NCBI GenBank assembly: GCA_900155405.1
Contig: LT700188.1
Coordinates: 124,001 to 188,000, forward strand
Direction of reading: 5' to 3'
From: Negativicoccus massiliensis
Lineage (GTDB): Bacteria; Bacillota; Negativicutes; Veillonellales; Negativicoccaceae
Length of the DNA: 64,000 nucleotides
A model generated the notes under the pieces. That model was not told where the DNA came from. It made no database searches and worked only from the letters and a program-made list of their open reading frames with translations. Position numbers and translations under genes: made by a program. Of this stretch, positions 18,990-28,026 are shown piece after piece. Within the stretch, counting starts at the first letter, position 1; every line of letters starts with the position of its first letter.

Positions 18990-19219
18990 GTTCAAATTGA
19001 TCTATAGGTGCCGAAAGGCCATAGAGGGAAGCCGGTGCGAATCCGGCACGGTCCCGCCACTGTAAAGCGGAGCGAGTTCCAAAAGCCACTGGGAAACCGG
19101 GAAGGCGGAGCAAGCGATGATGCGAAGTCAGGAGACCTGTCCATATGCAGCACCCGTCAGACTCACGAGCGATGAGAAGGGGAGATTTGTTCTCTTCGCG
19201 TTGTGAGAGAACATTTTTT
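18990..19219 (+). promoter_or_regulatory. Cobalamin (B12) riboswitch with terminator, no downstream coding gene
   Basis: Conserved cobalamin aptamer elements are present in order: GCCGGTGCGAATCCGGCACG, GGTCCCGCCACTGTAA and the B12 box GAAGTCAGGAGACCTG. The aptamer spans about 18995-19160. It is followed by a hairpin (GTTCTC at 19189-19194, GAGAAC at 19207-19212) and a T run at 19214-19219, as expected of a transcription-terminating switch. The next plus-strand gene is a tRNA 390 bases on, behind a second terminator, and the next CDS is convergent. No cobalamin gene is adjacent. Aptamer identity is firm; the regulated output is unknown. Confidence 0.93.
19189..19219 (+). terminator. Expression-platform terminator of the B12 riboswitch
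   Basis: GTTCTC/GAGAAC stem with a 12-base loop, then ATTTTTTC. It begins about 30 bases after the aptamer. Confidence 0.75.
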
Positions 19220-19427
19220 CTTGGTAACTTGCTCTTAGGGGCAGTTATATAAAAGGATCTCAGGATCCGGTAACAAGATATATTGGCCTATGTTTTGTTA
19301 CATCCATCTCCTTGTGAAGAGGATACTGACAGGGAACAGTATTCTCTTCCCTCCTTTGTTAATCATGTCATGTGTATAATGATGATTCATCCCCCCACCC
19401 GGCAGAGAAAACTCTGCCTCTTTTTTT
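19220..19427 (+). ncRNA. Possible B12-controlled structured noncoding RNA
   Basis: Read-through of the riboswitch terminator gives about 200 nucleotides ending at a strong terminator (GGCAGAG at 19401-19407, CTCTGCC at 19412-19418, TCTTTTTTT). I find no start codon with a good ribosome site. The RNA can fold: GTAACAA near 19270 with TTGTTAC near 19295, and a 13-bp stem GAAGAGGATACTG (19316-19328) with CAGTATTCTCTTC (19337-19349) and loop ACAGGGAA. The long stem and lack of a gene suggest a functional RNA. This is inference. Confidence 0.4.
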
Positions 19428-19605
19428 GTCATATTATAGAGAAGTAAAAGAGATGATTTTTATTGCTATGCGATATAAAAAGCAAATGCGGAAGATACGA
19501 TAGAGGATTGAACGGCTTGGAAACCCCAAATATTGACGAATGATGAATTCGTAGTATACAATAATCGCATACCCTTTGAACGCGGTTTATTTCCGCGAAA
19601 TGCTT

Positions 19606-19689
19606 GCGAGAGTGGCGGAATGGCAGACGCACCAGATTTAGGATCTGGCGCCTTCGGGCGTGGGGGTTCAAGTCCCTTCTCTCGCACCA
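19606..19689 (+). tRNA. tRNA-Leu (anticodon UAG)
   Basis: 84 bases with an encoded CCA. Acceptor GCGAGAG pairs with CTCTCGC; the anticodon stem CCAGA/TCTGG closes loop TTTAGGA, giving UAG. The variable arm GCGCCTTCGGGCGT is long, as in class II tRNAs, and the T loop is TTCAAGT. Confidence 0.97.
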
Positions 19690-19907
19690 TCTTTTTATAT
19701 AGGTTTCCGTAGGTTTTTACAAGCGTTCAAAATAGGTATAATCGCCGTAACAATAACGTTTGCGGCGGTTTTTTAATTTCCTTTAGTTTTCGTAAGTTTG
19801 CACGAGCTTGCCCTTTTTTTTGCCCTTTTTTGTTTTTCGCTGATTTTTTATCCACTTTTGCAGATCAAAATATGAGAAAGCCTTTAGGTATAACATTTTT
19901 GCCAACA

Positions 19908-19939
19908 AAAAAGAGGCAGCATCTGCTGCCTCTTTTTAT
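19908..19939. terminator. Bidirectional terminator
   Basis: AAAAAAGAGGCAGC and GCTGCCTCTTTTT with a four-base loop. It ends both the rightward tRNA-Leu transcript and the leftward gene that stops at 19941. Confidence 0.9.
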
Positions 19940-19940
19940 T

Positions 19941-20402
19941 TTATTGCGGTTTGACTAAGACGCCGAACGGGGTTTCTTTATAGACGGTGGTGTCCAGCAC
20001 TTCGGTCGCGTAGCGATCATAATCGAAATGTTTGTATATATATTCCAATGTTTCTTTATCGTCGGGATCTTTCACCAAGGATGTTTTTGGCATTTCCTGT
20101 AAAATATTGTACGCGGCGCCGTCTAAAGTGCTTTTGTAGAAGAAATCGAAAAGACAGGTGACCATCATGTCATCCGCTTCGGCGGGGTCCATGTCCTCAT
20201 CGGGATAGATGTGCAGGTAGGCCAGCCATTCGGCGAGCAGGCGATCATCGGTGAGCAGCGCTTCCGACAAGTGCTCCTTATGCGTTTCACGGTAGGCGGC
20301 AAGCGCTTTCATCAGGTTGGTCTCGTCGACGGTGAGATCGTGTTCGGGAACGGTGTCTTGCACGTACTTACGAGCGAGTTCGGTCAGATTATCTTGGTTC
20401 AT
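19941..20402 (-). CDS. Acidic protein of unknown function
   Basis: 153 residues; I do not recognise the family. It is strongly acidic, with no signal peptide, membrane segment or cysteine-rich motif apart from one Cys in DDMMVTCLFDFFYKSTLDG. The predicted fold is mostly helical. The start is well supported by AAAGGAGG seven bases upstream on the minus strand. An extended -10 (TGTTATAAT) lies on the minus strand at 20472-20480. It stands alone between a tRNA and pyc, with a terminator at its end, so it is probably a real monocistronic gene. Confidence 0.8.
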   Translation of the reverse strand: MNQDNLTELARKYVQDTVPEHDLTVDETNLMKALAAYRETHKEHLSEALLTDDRLLAEWLAYLHIYPDEDMDPAEADDMMVTCLFDFFYKSTLDGAAYNILQEMPKTSLVKDPDDKETLEYIYKHFDYDRYATEVLDTTVYKETPFGVLVKPQ

Positions 20403-20590
20403 GGCGGCCTCCTTTACGGAAACAAGTAATGATGAAGCGATGCGAACGATCTTACATATTTCTATAAATATATTATAACACTATTTCTCAATTTTGCCCG
20501 TCACAAGGTTCTATCAATAAAGCGCACGGCGCATTTCATCGGCATAACGGCATAAGGGCAGGATGTATACATTACACATGGCGTTGACGG

Positions 20591-20619
20591 TTGTGTTTTG
20601 GGGGAAGATTCTTTACAAT
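20591..20619 (+). promoter_or_regulatory. Promoter of pyc
   Basis: TTGTGT, 17 bases, TACAAT at 20614-20619, about 30 bases before the start codon. Confidence 0.6.
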
Positions 20620-20648
20620 AGACTTAATCATTTGGAGGAGGGAACGAT

Positions 20649-23600
20649 ATGACGCAACAGCAGGAGACGATTCGTAAATTTAAAAGCGTACTGGTCGCCA
20701 ATCGCGGTGAAATTGCGATTCGTGTCTTTCGCGCATGTAATGAGCTGGGCATTCGCACGGTCGCGATCTACTCGAAAGAGGACTCGCTTTCCCTGCATCG
20801 CAATCGCGCCGATGAGGCGTACTTGGTAGGGAAAGATAAATCGGCGATTGACGCGTACCTGGATATCGAAGATATTATACGCGTCGCTAAAGAACAGGAA
20901 GTCGACGCGATTCATCCGGGCTACGGCTTTTTAGCGGAAAACCCTGAATTCGCACGGCGTTGCGAGGCGGAAGGGATTCGTTTTATCGGTCCGCGTCCGG
21001 AGCATTTGGAAATGTTCGGCGACAAGATCAATGCGCGCAAGCAGGCTGAGGCCGCCGGCATCAAAATGGTGCCGGGGAGCAACGGTCCGGTAGAAAGCGC
21101 GGAGGACGTCAAGGCGTTCGCGGAAAAAGTCGGTTTGCCGATCATCATCAAAGCGGTCTACGGCGGCGGCGGGCGCGGCATGCGCGTTGTCGAACGTTTG
21201 GAAGATATTGAGGAAGCGTTTGAACGCTCGACGTCGGAGGCGCAAATCAGCTTCGGTAACGGCGCGGTGTATCTCGAAAAGTACATTCGCAATCCGAAGC
21301 ATATTGAGGTTCAAATCTTAGGCGACAACAAAGGTAATGTCGTGCATTTGTTTGAACGTGACTGCTCGATCCAGCGCCGCCATCAGAAAGTGGTGGAAAT
21401 CGCTCCGGCTTTCGCGTTGCCGTTGGAGTTGCGCGAGAAGATCTGCGAAGCGGCCGTGCGGTTGATGAAAAATGTCAATTACGTCAATTCGGGTACGGTG
21501 GAATTTTTGGTCGCGCCCGAAGGTGAATTTTATTTCATCGAAGTCAACCCGCGTATCCAGGTCGAGCATACCGTGACGGAAATGATCACGGATATCGACA
21601 TCGTTCAGACGCAAATTATGATTGCGGAAGGATACAATTTCGCCGATCCGGAAATCGGGATTCCCGAGCAGGATAAAATCGAGCATCACGGTAATGCCAT
21701 TCAATGCCGGATCACGACGGAAGATCCGGAAAATCATTTCTTCCCGGATACGGGTAAAATTATCGCTTACCGCAGCGGCGGCGGCTTCGGCATTCGGCTG
21801 GATGCCGGCACGGCATACACCGGCGCGGTCATCACGCCGTACTATGATTCGCTGTTGGTGAAAGCGACCACGCATGCGCTGACGCATGCGCTGGCTGTGA
21901 AAAAGATGGCGCGCGTACTGCGGGAGTTCCGCGTGCGCGGTGTGAAAACGAATATTTATTTCCTGCTGAATTTGCTGGCGGCTCCTGAATTTTTAGACGG
22001 AACGTATGATGTGAATTTCCTTGATTCTCATCCGGAACTGTTCGAGTTGCCGAAACCGAAAGATCGCGGCACGAAGTTGTTGCGCTACATCGCGGATACG
22101 GCGGTCAACGGTTACGCGCATGAAGGGCCGCAAAACAAACCGGATTTCCCCGAACTCGCGTTTCCGGAAGCGAAGGGGCCTGCGCCGCGCGGCACAAAGC
22201 AGCTGCTCGATGAAATGGGACCCGAGAAATTCGCTAAATGGGTACAGGAGCAAAAGGAAGTATTCTTTACGGATACCACGTATCGTGACGCGCACCAGTC
22301 GCTGTTCGCGACGCGTTTGCGCAGCTACGATATTTTAGGCGCGATCGGCGCGACGGCGCGTCGTCTGCCGCAACTGTTTTCCTTTGAGAATTGGGGCGGC
22401 GCGACGTTTGATGTGGCGTATCGTTTCTTGGATGAAAGTCCCTGGGATCGTTTGCGTCGCATGCGCGAAGCGGCGCCGAATATTTTATTCCAGATGCTGA
22501 CCCGCGGCGCGAATACGGTAGGCTATACGAATTATGACGAAACCGTTATTCGTCACTTCATCGCGCAGGCGGCGGAACACGGCGTCGATGTTTTCCGTAT
22601 CTTTGACTGCCTGAACAATCTGGATCATATGACGATCACGATTGATGAAGTGCGCAAGCAAAATAAACTCGCGGAAGTGGCGCTTTGCTACACGGGCGAC
22701 CTGCTCGATAAAAAACGGCAGAAATACGATCTCGCTTACTATGTGAAAATGGCGAAAGAATGCGCGGCCGCCGGCGCGCACATGATCGCCATTAAAGATA
22801 TGGCGGGGCTCATTAAGCCGGAAGCCGCTTACGCGTTGACGGCGGCGATCAAAGACGCGGTCGATTTACCGCTGCACCTGCATTCGCATGAGGGCGCGGG
22901 GAATATGATTTATTCCTACGCGAAAGCGGTTGACGCGGGCGTGGATATCATCGATCTCGCGATGCCGGCATTTTCCAACGGCACGAGCCAGCCTTCGATG
23001 TCCACCATGTGGTATGCGTTGTCCGATCATCCGCGGCAACCGAAGCTGGATATTCGCGCGGTGGAAGAATTGAACCAGTATTGGGAAGGAGTACGACCGT
23101 ACTATCGCGGCGTCGATCATACCTCGCCGTATCCGAACACTACGGTTTACATGCATGAAATGCCGGGCGGCCAGTTCTCGAACTTGCGTCAGCAGGCGGC
23201 GGCCGTCGGTCTCGGTGATCGCTGGAACGAGGTTTGTGAACGGTACGCCGAAGTGAACATGATGTTCGGCGATATCATCAAAGTTACGCCGTCGTCGAAA
23301 GTCGTCGGTGATATGGCGTTATTCATGGTACAGAACGGTTTGCATGAACAGGATATTTACGAGCGCGGCAACACGCTGAGTTATCCGAAGTCGGTTATCG
23401 AATTTTTCGAAGGCAAATTGGGCACGCCGTACGGCGGTTTCCCGGAAAAATTACGCAACGTGATTCTGCGCGGCCGCGTGCCGGAAGGCGAACCGGTGCC
23501 GGCTCCGGTCGATTTGGCGAAAGTCAAAGCAGAGATGACGGAAAAAGGTTTGCCGACGCGACCGGAAGATGTTTCGGCCTATACCATTTATCCTGATGTC

Positions 23601-24089
23601 TTCAGCCAATACGCCGAACGTTATGAAAAATACGGCGACTTGTCCGTTTTGGATACGCCGACGTTCTTCTTCGGCATGACCCGCGGCGAAGAAATTCGCA
23701 CGACGATTGAAAAAGGCAAGACGCTGGTCATTCGGCTGATGAGTATTCATCAACCGGACGAACAAGGCAATCGCGTGGTGCAGTTTGAGTTGAACGGCAT
23801 GCCGCGTGAAGTCGTCGTTCATGATAACAATCTGGAAACGACAATGACGGGCGGGCGCAAAGCCGAAAAATCCAATCCGGGCGAAGTCGGCGCGACGCTT
23901 TCCGGTTCGGTTGTTAAAGTTCTTGTGAACTTGGGTGATGCCGTGGAAAAAGGCGATCCTTTGGTCGTTACCGAAGCGATGAAGATGGAAACGAGCATTA
24001 CCGCGCCGATCAGCGGCAATGTGGGCGACATCCTTGTCAAAGCGGGTTCGCGTATCGAATCCGGCGATTTACTGCTTGTAATTGAATAA
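20649..24089 (+). CDS. pyc: Pyruvate carboxylase
   Basis: ATP- and biotin-dependent carboxylation of pyruvate to oxaloacetate, feeding the C4 pathway. 1,146 residues, the full single-chain length. The biotin carboxylase domain (about 1-460) has the ATP-grasp glycine loop KAVYGGGGRGMRVV and FIEVNPRIQVEHTVTE. The carboxyltransferase domain (about 535-1000) has FTDTTYRDAHQSLFATR, FRIFDCLNNLD and HLHSHEGAGN. The biotin carrier domain at the C terminus has EAMKMET with biotinyl-Lys at about 1112. Start has GGAGGAGGG upstream. Monocistronic between its promoter and terminator. Confidence 0.97.
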   Translation: MTQQQETIRKFKSVLVANRGEIAIRVFRACNELGIRTVAIYSKEDSLSLHRNRADEAYLVGKDKSAIDAYLDIEDIIRVAKEQEVDAIHPGYGFLAENPEFARRCEAEGIRFIGPRPEHLEMFGDKINARKQAEAAGIKMVPGSNGPVESAEDVKAFAEKVGLPIIIKAVYGGGGRGMRVVERLEDIEEAFERSTSEAQISFGNGAVYLEKYIRNPKHIEVQILGDNKGNVVHLFERDCSIQRRHQKVVEIAPAFALPLELREKICEAAVRLMKNVNYVNSGTVEFLVAPEGEFYFIEVNPRIQVEHTVTEMITDIDIVQTQIMIAEGYNFADPEIGIPEQDKIEHHGNAIQCRITTEDPENHFFPDTGKIIAYRSGGGFGIRLDAGTAYTGAVITPYYDSLLVKATTHALTHALAVKKMARVLREFRVRGVKTNIYFLLNLLAAPEFLDGTYDVNFLDSHPELFELPKPKDRGTKLLRYIADTAVNGYAHEGPQNKPDFPELAFPEAKGPAPRGTKQLLDEMGPEKFAKWVQEQKEVFFTDTTYRDAHQSLFATRLRSYDILGAIGATARRLPQLFSFENWGGATFDVAYRFLDESPWDRLRRMREAAPNILFQMLTRGANTVGYTNYDETVIRHFIAQAAEHGVDVFRIFDCLNNLDHMTITIDEVRKQNKLAEVALCYTGDLLDKKRQKYDLAYYVKMAKECAAAGAHMIAIKDMAGLIKPEAAYALTAAIKDAVDLPLHLHSHEGAGNMIYSYAKAVDAGVDIIDLAMPAFSNGTSQPSMSTMWYALSDHPRQPKLDIRAVEELNQYWEGVRPYYRGVDHTSPYPNTTVYMHEMPGGQFSNLRQQAAAVGLGDRWNEVCERYAEVNMMFGDIIKVTPSSKVVGDMALFMVQNGLHEQDIYERGNTLSYPKSVIEFFEGKLGTPYGGFPEKLRNVILRGRVPEGEPVPAPVDLAKVKAEMTEKGLPTRPEDVSAYTIYPDVFSQYAERYEKYGDLSVLDTPTFFFGMTRGEEIRTTIEKGKTLVIRLMSIHQPDEQGNRVVQFELNGMPREVVVHDNNLETTMTGGRKAEKSNPGEVGATLSGSVVKVLVNLGDAVEKGDPLVVTEAMKMETSITAPISGNVGDILVKAGSRIESGDLLLVIE

Positions 24090-24127
24090 AAAAAGAGTGT
24101 CAAGCAAAAAGCTTGACACTCTTTTTT
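24090..24127 (+). terminator. Terminator of pyc
   Basis: AAAAGAGTGTCAAGC and GCTTGACACTCTTTT with an AAAAA loop, immediately after the pyc stop. The right arm contains TTGACA, the -35 box of the next promoter. Confidence 0.92.
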
Positions 24128-24141
24128 CCTCTTGCTATAAT
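24113..24141 (+). promoter_or_regulatory. Consensus promoter of ylxM-ffh embedded in the pyc terminator
   Basis: TTGACA (24113-24118), exactly 17 bases, TATAAT (24136-24141), with an extended -10 TG. Perfect match to the housekeeping consensus; the -35 is part of the terminator stem. Confidence 0.9.
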
Positions 24142-24163
24142 AAGCGGGTAAGAGAGGGCTGCG

Positions 24164-24514
24164 ATGGAACTCAAAAAACTCGTTTGGCATGGGGAATTAC
24201 TTGCCACTTACGGCGCATTGCTCGCCGAACGTCCCCGTCAATGTATGGAATTATATTATAACGATGACTATACGCTGGCTGAGATTGCGGACCGTTTAGG
24301 CGTGTCGCGGCAGGCGGTGCATGATAATTTGCAGCGCGCGTTGCGCGATTTGGAGCAATACGAAGCGGCGCTGAAACTGGTCGAAGACCAAAAGCGGCGG
24401 CGCGAAGTCATGGCGCGCATGGAAGGTGATTTACCCACGGCGTTTCTGCAAAAATGGCAGACGGAGTGGAAGATATTGAGCGGAAAGGAGAGCACATGGC
24501 ATTTGAAGGTTTAG
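24164..24514 (+). CDS. ylxM: YlxM-family helix-turn-helix protein
   Basis: 116 residues. YlxM proteins are small sigma-like HTH proteins encoded just before ffh and linked to SRP function. The HTH is visible as YTLAEIADRLGVSRQAVHDN (about residues 36-55), preceded by RPRQCMELYYNDD and followed by a charged coiled region. It overlaps ffh by 19 bases. Start ATG follows AGAGAGGG. It begins the transcript from the consensus promoter just upstream. Confidence 0.9.
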   Translation: MELKKLVWHGELLATYGALLAERPRQCMELYYNDDYTLAEIADRLGVSRQAVHDNLQRALRDLEQYEAALKLVEDQKRRREVMARMEGDLPTAFLQKWQTEWKILSGKESTWHLKV

Positions 24515-25851
24515 GCGAAAAGCTGCAACAGGCATTTGCGGATTTGCGCGGCAAGGGAAAACTTTCCGAACGCGATATCGACGCGGCTCTGCGTGAGATA
24601 CGACGTGCCCTCTTGGAAGCGGACGTCAATTTCAAAGTCGCTAAAGATTTTATCGCCAACGTTCGCACCAAAGCGATGGGTGAGGAAGTATTCGGCAGTT
24701 TGAAGCCGGATCAGACGGTGATCAAAATCGTTCGCGATGAATTGACCGAGCTTTTGGGCGGCACCAGCAGTAAGCTGATGTTGAGTTCCAACGGCGTGAC
24801 GGTCATCATGCTTGTCGGCTTGCAAGGCGCCGGTAAGACGACGACCGCCGGTAAGCTCGCGCTCATGCTCAAGAAAAAAGGGCGCAAGCCGTTATTGGCC
24901 GCCTGCGACGTGTACCGTCCGGCCGCGATCAAACAGCTGCAGGTACTCGGTGAACAGATCGATATCCCGGTTTTCCGCATGGATGAGAAAGTCGATCCCG
25001 TACGGATTGCCAAGTACGCTTTGCAAACGGCGAAATCGTACGGTCAGGACGTATTGATTTTGGATACGGCGGGCCGCTTACATATTGATGAAAAATTGAT
25101 GGCCGAGCTGCAAAATATTAAAGCGGAAGTACATCCGCACGAAATTTTGCTCGTGCTCGACTCCATGACCGGTCAAGACGCGGTCACGACGGCGCAGGCG
25201 TTCGATGAAACGCTCGGCATCGACGGCACCATTCTGACGAAGATGGACGGCGATGCGCGCGGCGGCGCGGCGTTGTCCATCAAGGCGGTCACCGGCAAAC
25301 CGATCAAATTGATCGGCGTCAGCGAAAAACTCGCCGACGGTTTGGAAGAATTTTATCCGGATCGCATGGCGGGACGCATTTTGGATCTCGGCGATTTGCA
25401 GAGTCTGCTCGAAAAAGCGCAACGCGAATTCGATGAAGACGAAGCCAAACGCATGCAGGAACAAATGGTCGCCGGCCAGTTCACAATGGATGATTTCCTC
25501 AATCAGCTGAATCAGATTCGGCGTCTCGGCTCGTTCCAGAGTATTCTCGGCATGATCCCGGGCATGGGGAAATTTAAAGACCAACTGAAAGATGTGGATT
25601 TGGAAGGTGGCGAGATCAAAAAGATCGAAGCCATCATTCAGTCCATGACATTGAAAGAACGACAAGAACCGGGCATTTTGAACGGCAGCCGCCGTAAACG
25701 CATCGCGCAAGGCTCGGGAACGCGTGTGCAAGATGTCAATCGTTTCGTGAAGCAGTTCATGGAAATGCGCAAGATGATGAAGCGGATGAAGCGTTTCAAT
25801 AAAAATAAGAATACAAAAGGCGGGTTCAACTTGCCTTTTATGCCTAAATAA
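24496..25851 (+). CDS. ffh: Signal recognition particle protein Ffh
   Basis: GTPase that binds signal peptides and SRP RNA for co-translational targeting. The ATG at 24496 ([14 protein letters not shown]) has AAAGGAG upstream and matches the family N terminus; an upstream in-frame start is unlikely. 451 residues. The N domain is helical; the G domain has [20 protein letters not shown] and [10 protein letters not shown]. The Met-rich M domain has [13 protein letters not shown] and the basic RNA-binding stretch [13 protein letters not shown], ending [13 protein letters not shown]. No ftsY is in the window. Confidence 0.97.
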   Translation: MAFEGLGEKLQQAFADLRGKGKLSERDIDAALREIRRALLEADVNFKVAKDFIANVRTKAMGEEVFGSLKPDQTVIKIVRDELTELLGGTSSKLMLSSNGVTVIMLVGLQGAGKTTTAGKLALMLKKKGRKPLLAACDVYRPAAIKQLQVLGEQIDIPVFRMDEKVDPVRIAKYALQTAKSYGQDVLILDTAGRLHIDEKLMAELQNIKAEVHPHEILLVLDSMTGQDAVTTAQAFDETLGIDGTILTKMDGDARGGAALSIKAVTGKPIKLIGVSEKLADGLEEFYPDRMAGRILDLGDLQSLLEKAQREFDEDEAKRMQEQMVAGQFTMDDFLNQLNQIRRLGSFQSILGMIPGMGKFKDQLKDVDLEGGEIKKIEAIIQSMTLKERQEPGILNGSRRKRIAQGSGTRVQDVNRFVKQFMEMRKMMKRMKRFNKNKNTKGGFNLPFMPK

Positions 25852-25880
25852 GATTACTTCACAAGGAGGTGAAAGAACAG

Positions 25881-26144
25881 ATGTTAAAAATTCGTTTAAC
25901 CCGTCGCGGCGCGAAAAAAGTCCCGTTCTACCGTATTGTAGTTATGGAATCTTCGCTCCCGCAGAGTGGTCGTCCGGCCGACACGATCGGTTACTACGAC
26001 TCGGTCAAACAACCGGCGGAACTCAAAATTGACGAAGAAAAAGCGTTGGCATGGCTTGCCAAAGGCGCCCAGCCGACGGATACCGTACGCACATTGTTCC
26101 GGCAACAAGGCATCATGGCTAAATTTGCCGAACTGAAAAAGTAA
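25881..26144 (+). CDS. rpsP: 30S ribosomal protein S16
   Basis: 87 residues, the usual length. [20 protein letters not shown] is the conserved N terminus, then [21 protein letters not shown] take the ATG at 25881 because AAGGAGGTGA lies ideally upstream; an in-frame GTG at 25869 is inside that ribosome site. It begins the ribosome-maturation run with the KH gene, ylqD, rimM and trmD. Confidence 0.97.
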   Translation: MLKIRLTRRGAKKVPFYRIVVMESSLPQSGRPADTIGYYDSVKQPAELKIDEEKALAWLAKGAQPTDTVRTLFRQQGIMAKFAELKK

Positions 26145-26158
26145 GCGAGGCGATTAGC

Positions 26159-26386
26159 ATGCAAGAATTGGTCACGGTAATTGCCAAAGCGCTGGTTCGC
26201 AATCCCGACGCTGTGCGCGTTGACGTTGTCACTAAAGGAGATCTCGAAGTGTATAAATTGCACGTCGCTCCCGAAGATATGGGCAAAGTCATCGGTCGTC
26301 AGGGTCGGATTGCCAAGGCGCTGCGCACGGTAGTGCGCGCAGGTGCCATTAAGGAAAACAAAAAAGTTACAGTTGATATCGTCTAG
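26159..26386 (+). CDS. khpA: KH-domain RNA-binding protein KhpA (YlqC)
   Basis: 75-residue single KH domain. The GxxG signature appears as IGRQGRIAKALRTVV near residues 44-58, after KLHVAPEDMGKVI. In Firmicutes KhpA pairs with KhpB/Jag and binds many RNAs. Its place between rpsP and rimM is the standard one. Ribosome site GCGAGGCG is modest. Confidence 0.94.
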   Translation: MQELVTVIAKALVRNPDAVRVDVVTKGDLEVYKLHVAPEDMGKVIGRQGRIAKALRTVVRAGAIKENKKVTVDIV

Positions 26387-26394
26387 GAGGCAAC

Positions 26395-26802
26395 ATGGAA
26401 GAAATGATTCTTCGCTGCCCCGTTTTGATCAAGTCCAAGGTTACGCAGGCATTGAAAGACAATATGCTGCGCGAAGTGCAAACCAATTTGGACCAAGTCG
26501 AACAAGAATTGCAGCAGATCGAATTTCAGGCTAAACGCCTGTTAACCGAGCAGGCTCGCATTGATGCACAGGGTCTGATCAATTTGCGCGCGCAGATTGA
26601 ACAGAATAAAGATAAACTGATGCAGATGAAAGCGAAGCTTACCGAAGAGCAAAAACGCATCAACGAGCTCGAAATGGGCGCGGAAATTCCGCGCGGCCAA
26701 ATGGAGCAGACCGTTACTGTCAAAGTCGGCGACGATTTGAACAAGTACATGGGAGCAGAAATTTTGCTGGAAGACGGCAAAATTATCGCATTTCGCAACT
26801 GA
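26395..26802 (+). CDS. ylqD: YlqD-family coiled-coil protein
   Basis: 135 residues. YlqD is a conserved Firmicute protein of unknown function found between the KH gene and rimM. The middle (about residues 25-90) is a heptad-rich helix with many Gln, Glu and Lys (DQVEQELQQIEFQAKRLLTE). The C-terminal part (TVKVGDDLNKYMGAEILLED) looks like a small beta domain. AGGAGG precedes the ATG. The rimM start overlaps its stop codon by one base. Confidence 0.85.
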   Translation: MEEMILRCPVLIKSKVTQALKDNMLREVQTNLDQVEQELQQIEFQAKRLLTEQARIDAQGLINLRAQIEQNKDKLMQMKAKLTEEQKRINELEMGAEIPRGQMEQTVTVKVGDDLNKYMGAEILLEDGKIIAFRN

Positions 26803-27308
26803 TGTCTACGGATATGCTGGTGGTGGGCCGGATCGTCGCCGCGCATGGAGTGCGCGGTGAGGTACGGCTGAAACCGGACACGGACCGACCGGGGATGTTG
26901 ACGGCGTTGCCGCATCTTTACTTGGGCGGCAACCGTTACCAAATCCAAAGTGCGCGTTTTCATAAACAAATGCTGATTGTGCAGTTCAAAGGCATCGCTG
27001 ACCGCAATGCGGCCGATGCGTTAATCGGCCTTTGGGCGGAGCTTCCTCGCGAAGAACTGCCGCCGCGCGCGCAAGGACAATTTTATATTGTCGATTTGGT
27101 CGGCATGGAAGTCGTCACCGAAAGCGGCACCGTACTCGGTACCTTGCAGGAGGTTTTACAGCCGGGAGCCAACGACGTGTTTGTCGTGCGCGATGAACGC
27201 GAAGAAATTCTCGTTCCGGCGCTGAAACGCGTTGTGAGTGACATCGATCTCGATGCCAAACGACTCACGGTGACCGACGAGTTCTGGGCGAACTATCATG
27301 AAAATTGA
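26802..27308 (+). CDS. rimM: Ribosome maturation factor RimM
   Basis: Binds S19 and helps mature the 30S head. 168 residues. The N-terminal barrel opens with [20 protein letters not shown]; the PRC-barrel half has [34 protein letters not shown] and ILVPAL. It overlaps ylqD by one base and trmD by 11. A decayed copy of bases 26841-26913 occurs at 33866-33938. Confidence 0.95.
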   Translation: MSTDMLVVGRIVAAHGVRGEVRLKPDTDRPGMLTALPHLYLGGNRYQIQSARFHKQMLIVQFKGIADRNAADALIGLWAELPREELPPRAQGQFYIVDLVGMEVVTESGTVLGTLQEVLQPGANDVFVVRDEREEILVPALKRVVSDIDLDAKRLTVTDEFWANYHEN

Positions 27309-28026
27309 TATTGTCACGCTCTTTCCGGAATTTGCCGATGCTTTTTTTTCTCATAGCATTATTTCGCGAGCCCGCCAAGCGGGCTATTTGACGTTAGGTA
27401 CAGTCAATCCGCGCGATTTCACGGACAATAAATTCCGGCACGTCGATGATACGCCATACGGCGGAGGTAACGGCATGCTATTGCAAGCCGAGCCGATCTT
27501 CAAGGCGGTCGAGAGCGTCTTGCCGCAAAAAAGGCCTGACGCCCGCGTGATTTTACTCAGTCCGACCGGCGCGCCTTTTACGCAAAAGAAGGCGAGCGAA
27601 CTGACGCGATACGAGCACTTGGTACTCGTCTGCGGTCATTATGAAGGCATTGACGCGCGCGTGGAAGATCATCTGGTCGACGAAAGCATTTCCATCGGCG
27701 ACTACGTGCTCACGGGCGGAGAATTGCCCGCGTTCATTGTGGCGGACGCCGTGGCGCGTTTGCTGCCGGGAGTCCTCGGTACACACGCCAGCGCGTTTGA
27801 TGAATCGTTCATCGAGGGCACGTTGGAATATCCGCAGTATACGAAACCGGCGGAATTTCGCGGGTATAAAGTACCGGAAATATTGCTGTCGGGTCATCAC
27901 GCCAATATCGCGCGGTGGCGTCGCAAGCAATCATTGTTGCGCACGCGTGAGCGCCGTCCCGATTTATGGCGAAAACTGGTATTAAGCGATACCGACCGAA
28001 AATTACTGGCAGAGGAAGATACTTGA
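27298..28026 (+). CDS. trmD: tRNA (guanine-37-N1)-methyltransferase
   Basis: Makes m1G37 in tRNAs to prevent +1 frameshifting. 242 residues. Trefoil-knot motifs include [33 protein letters not shown] and [14 protein letters not shown]; the C-terminal domain has [19 protein letters not shown]-like sequence (here [11 protein letters not shown]). It overlaps rimM by 11 bases and shares one base with the next start (TGATG). Confidence 0.97.
   Translation: MKIDIVTLFPEFADAFFSHSIISRARQAGYLTLGTVNPRDFTDNKFRHVDDTPYGGGNGMLLQAEPIFKAVESVLPQKRPDARVILLSPTGAPFTQKKASELTRYEHLVLVCGHYEGIDARVEDHLVDESISIGDYVLTGGELPAFIVADAVARLLPGVLGTHASAFDESFIEGTLEYPQYTKPAEFRGYKVPEILLSGHHANIARWRRKQSLLRTRERRPDLWRKLVLSDTDRKLLAEEDT

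Noticed and set aside
19187-19250. TTG-started frame of about 21 codons after the riboswitch, near AAGGGGAG
   Set aside because: Spacing of two bases to the start is too short and the codon is rare. I prefer a noncoding RNA.
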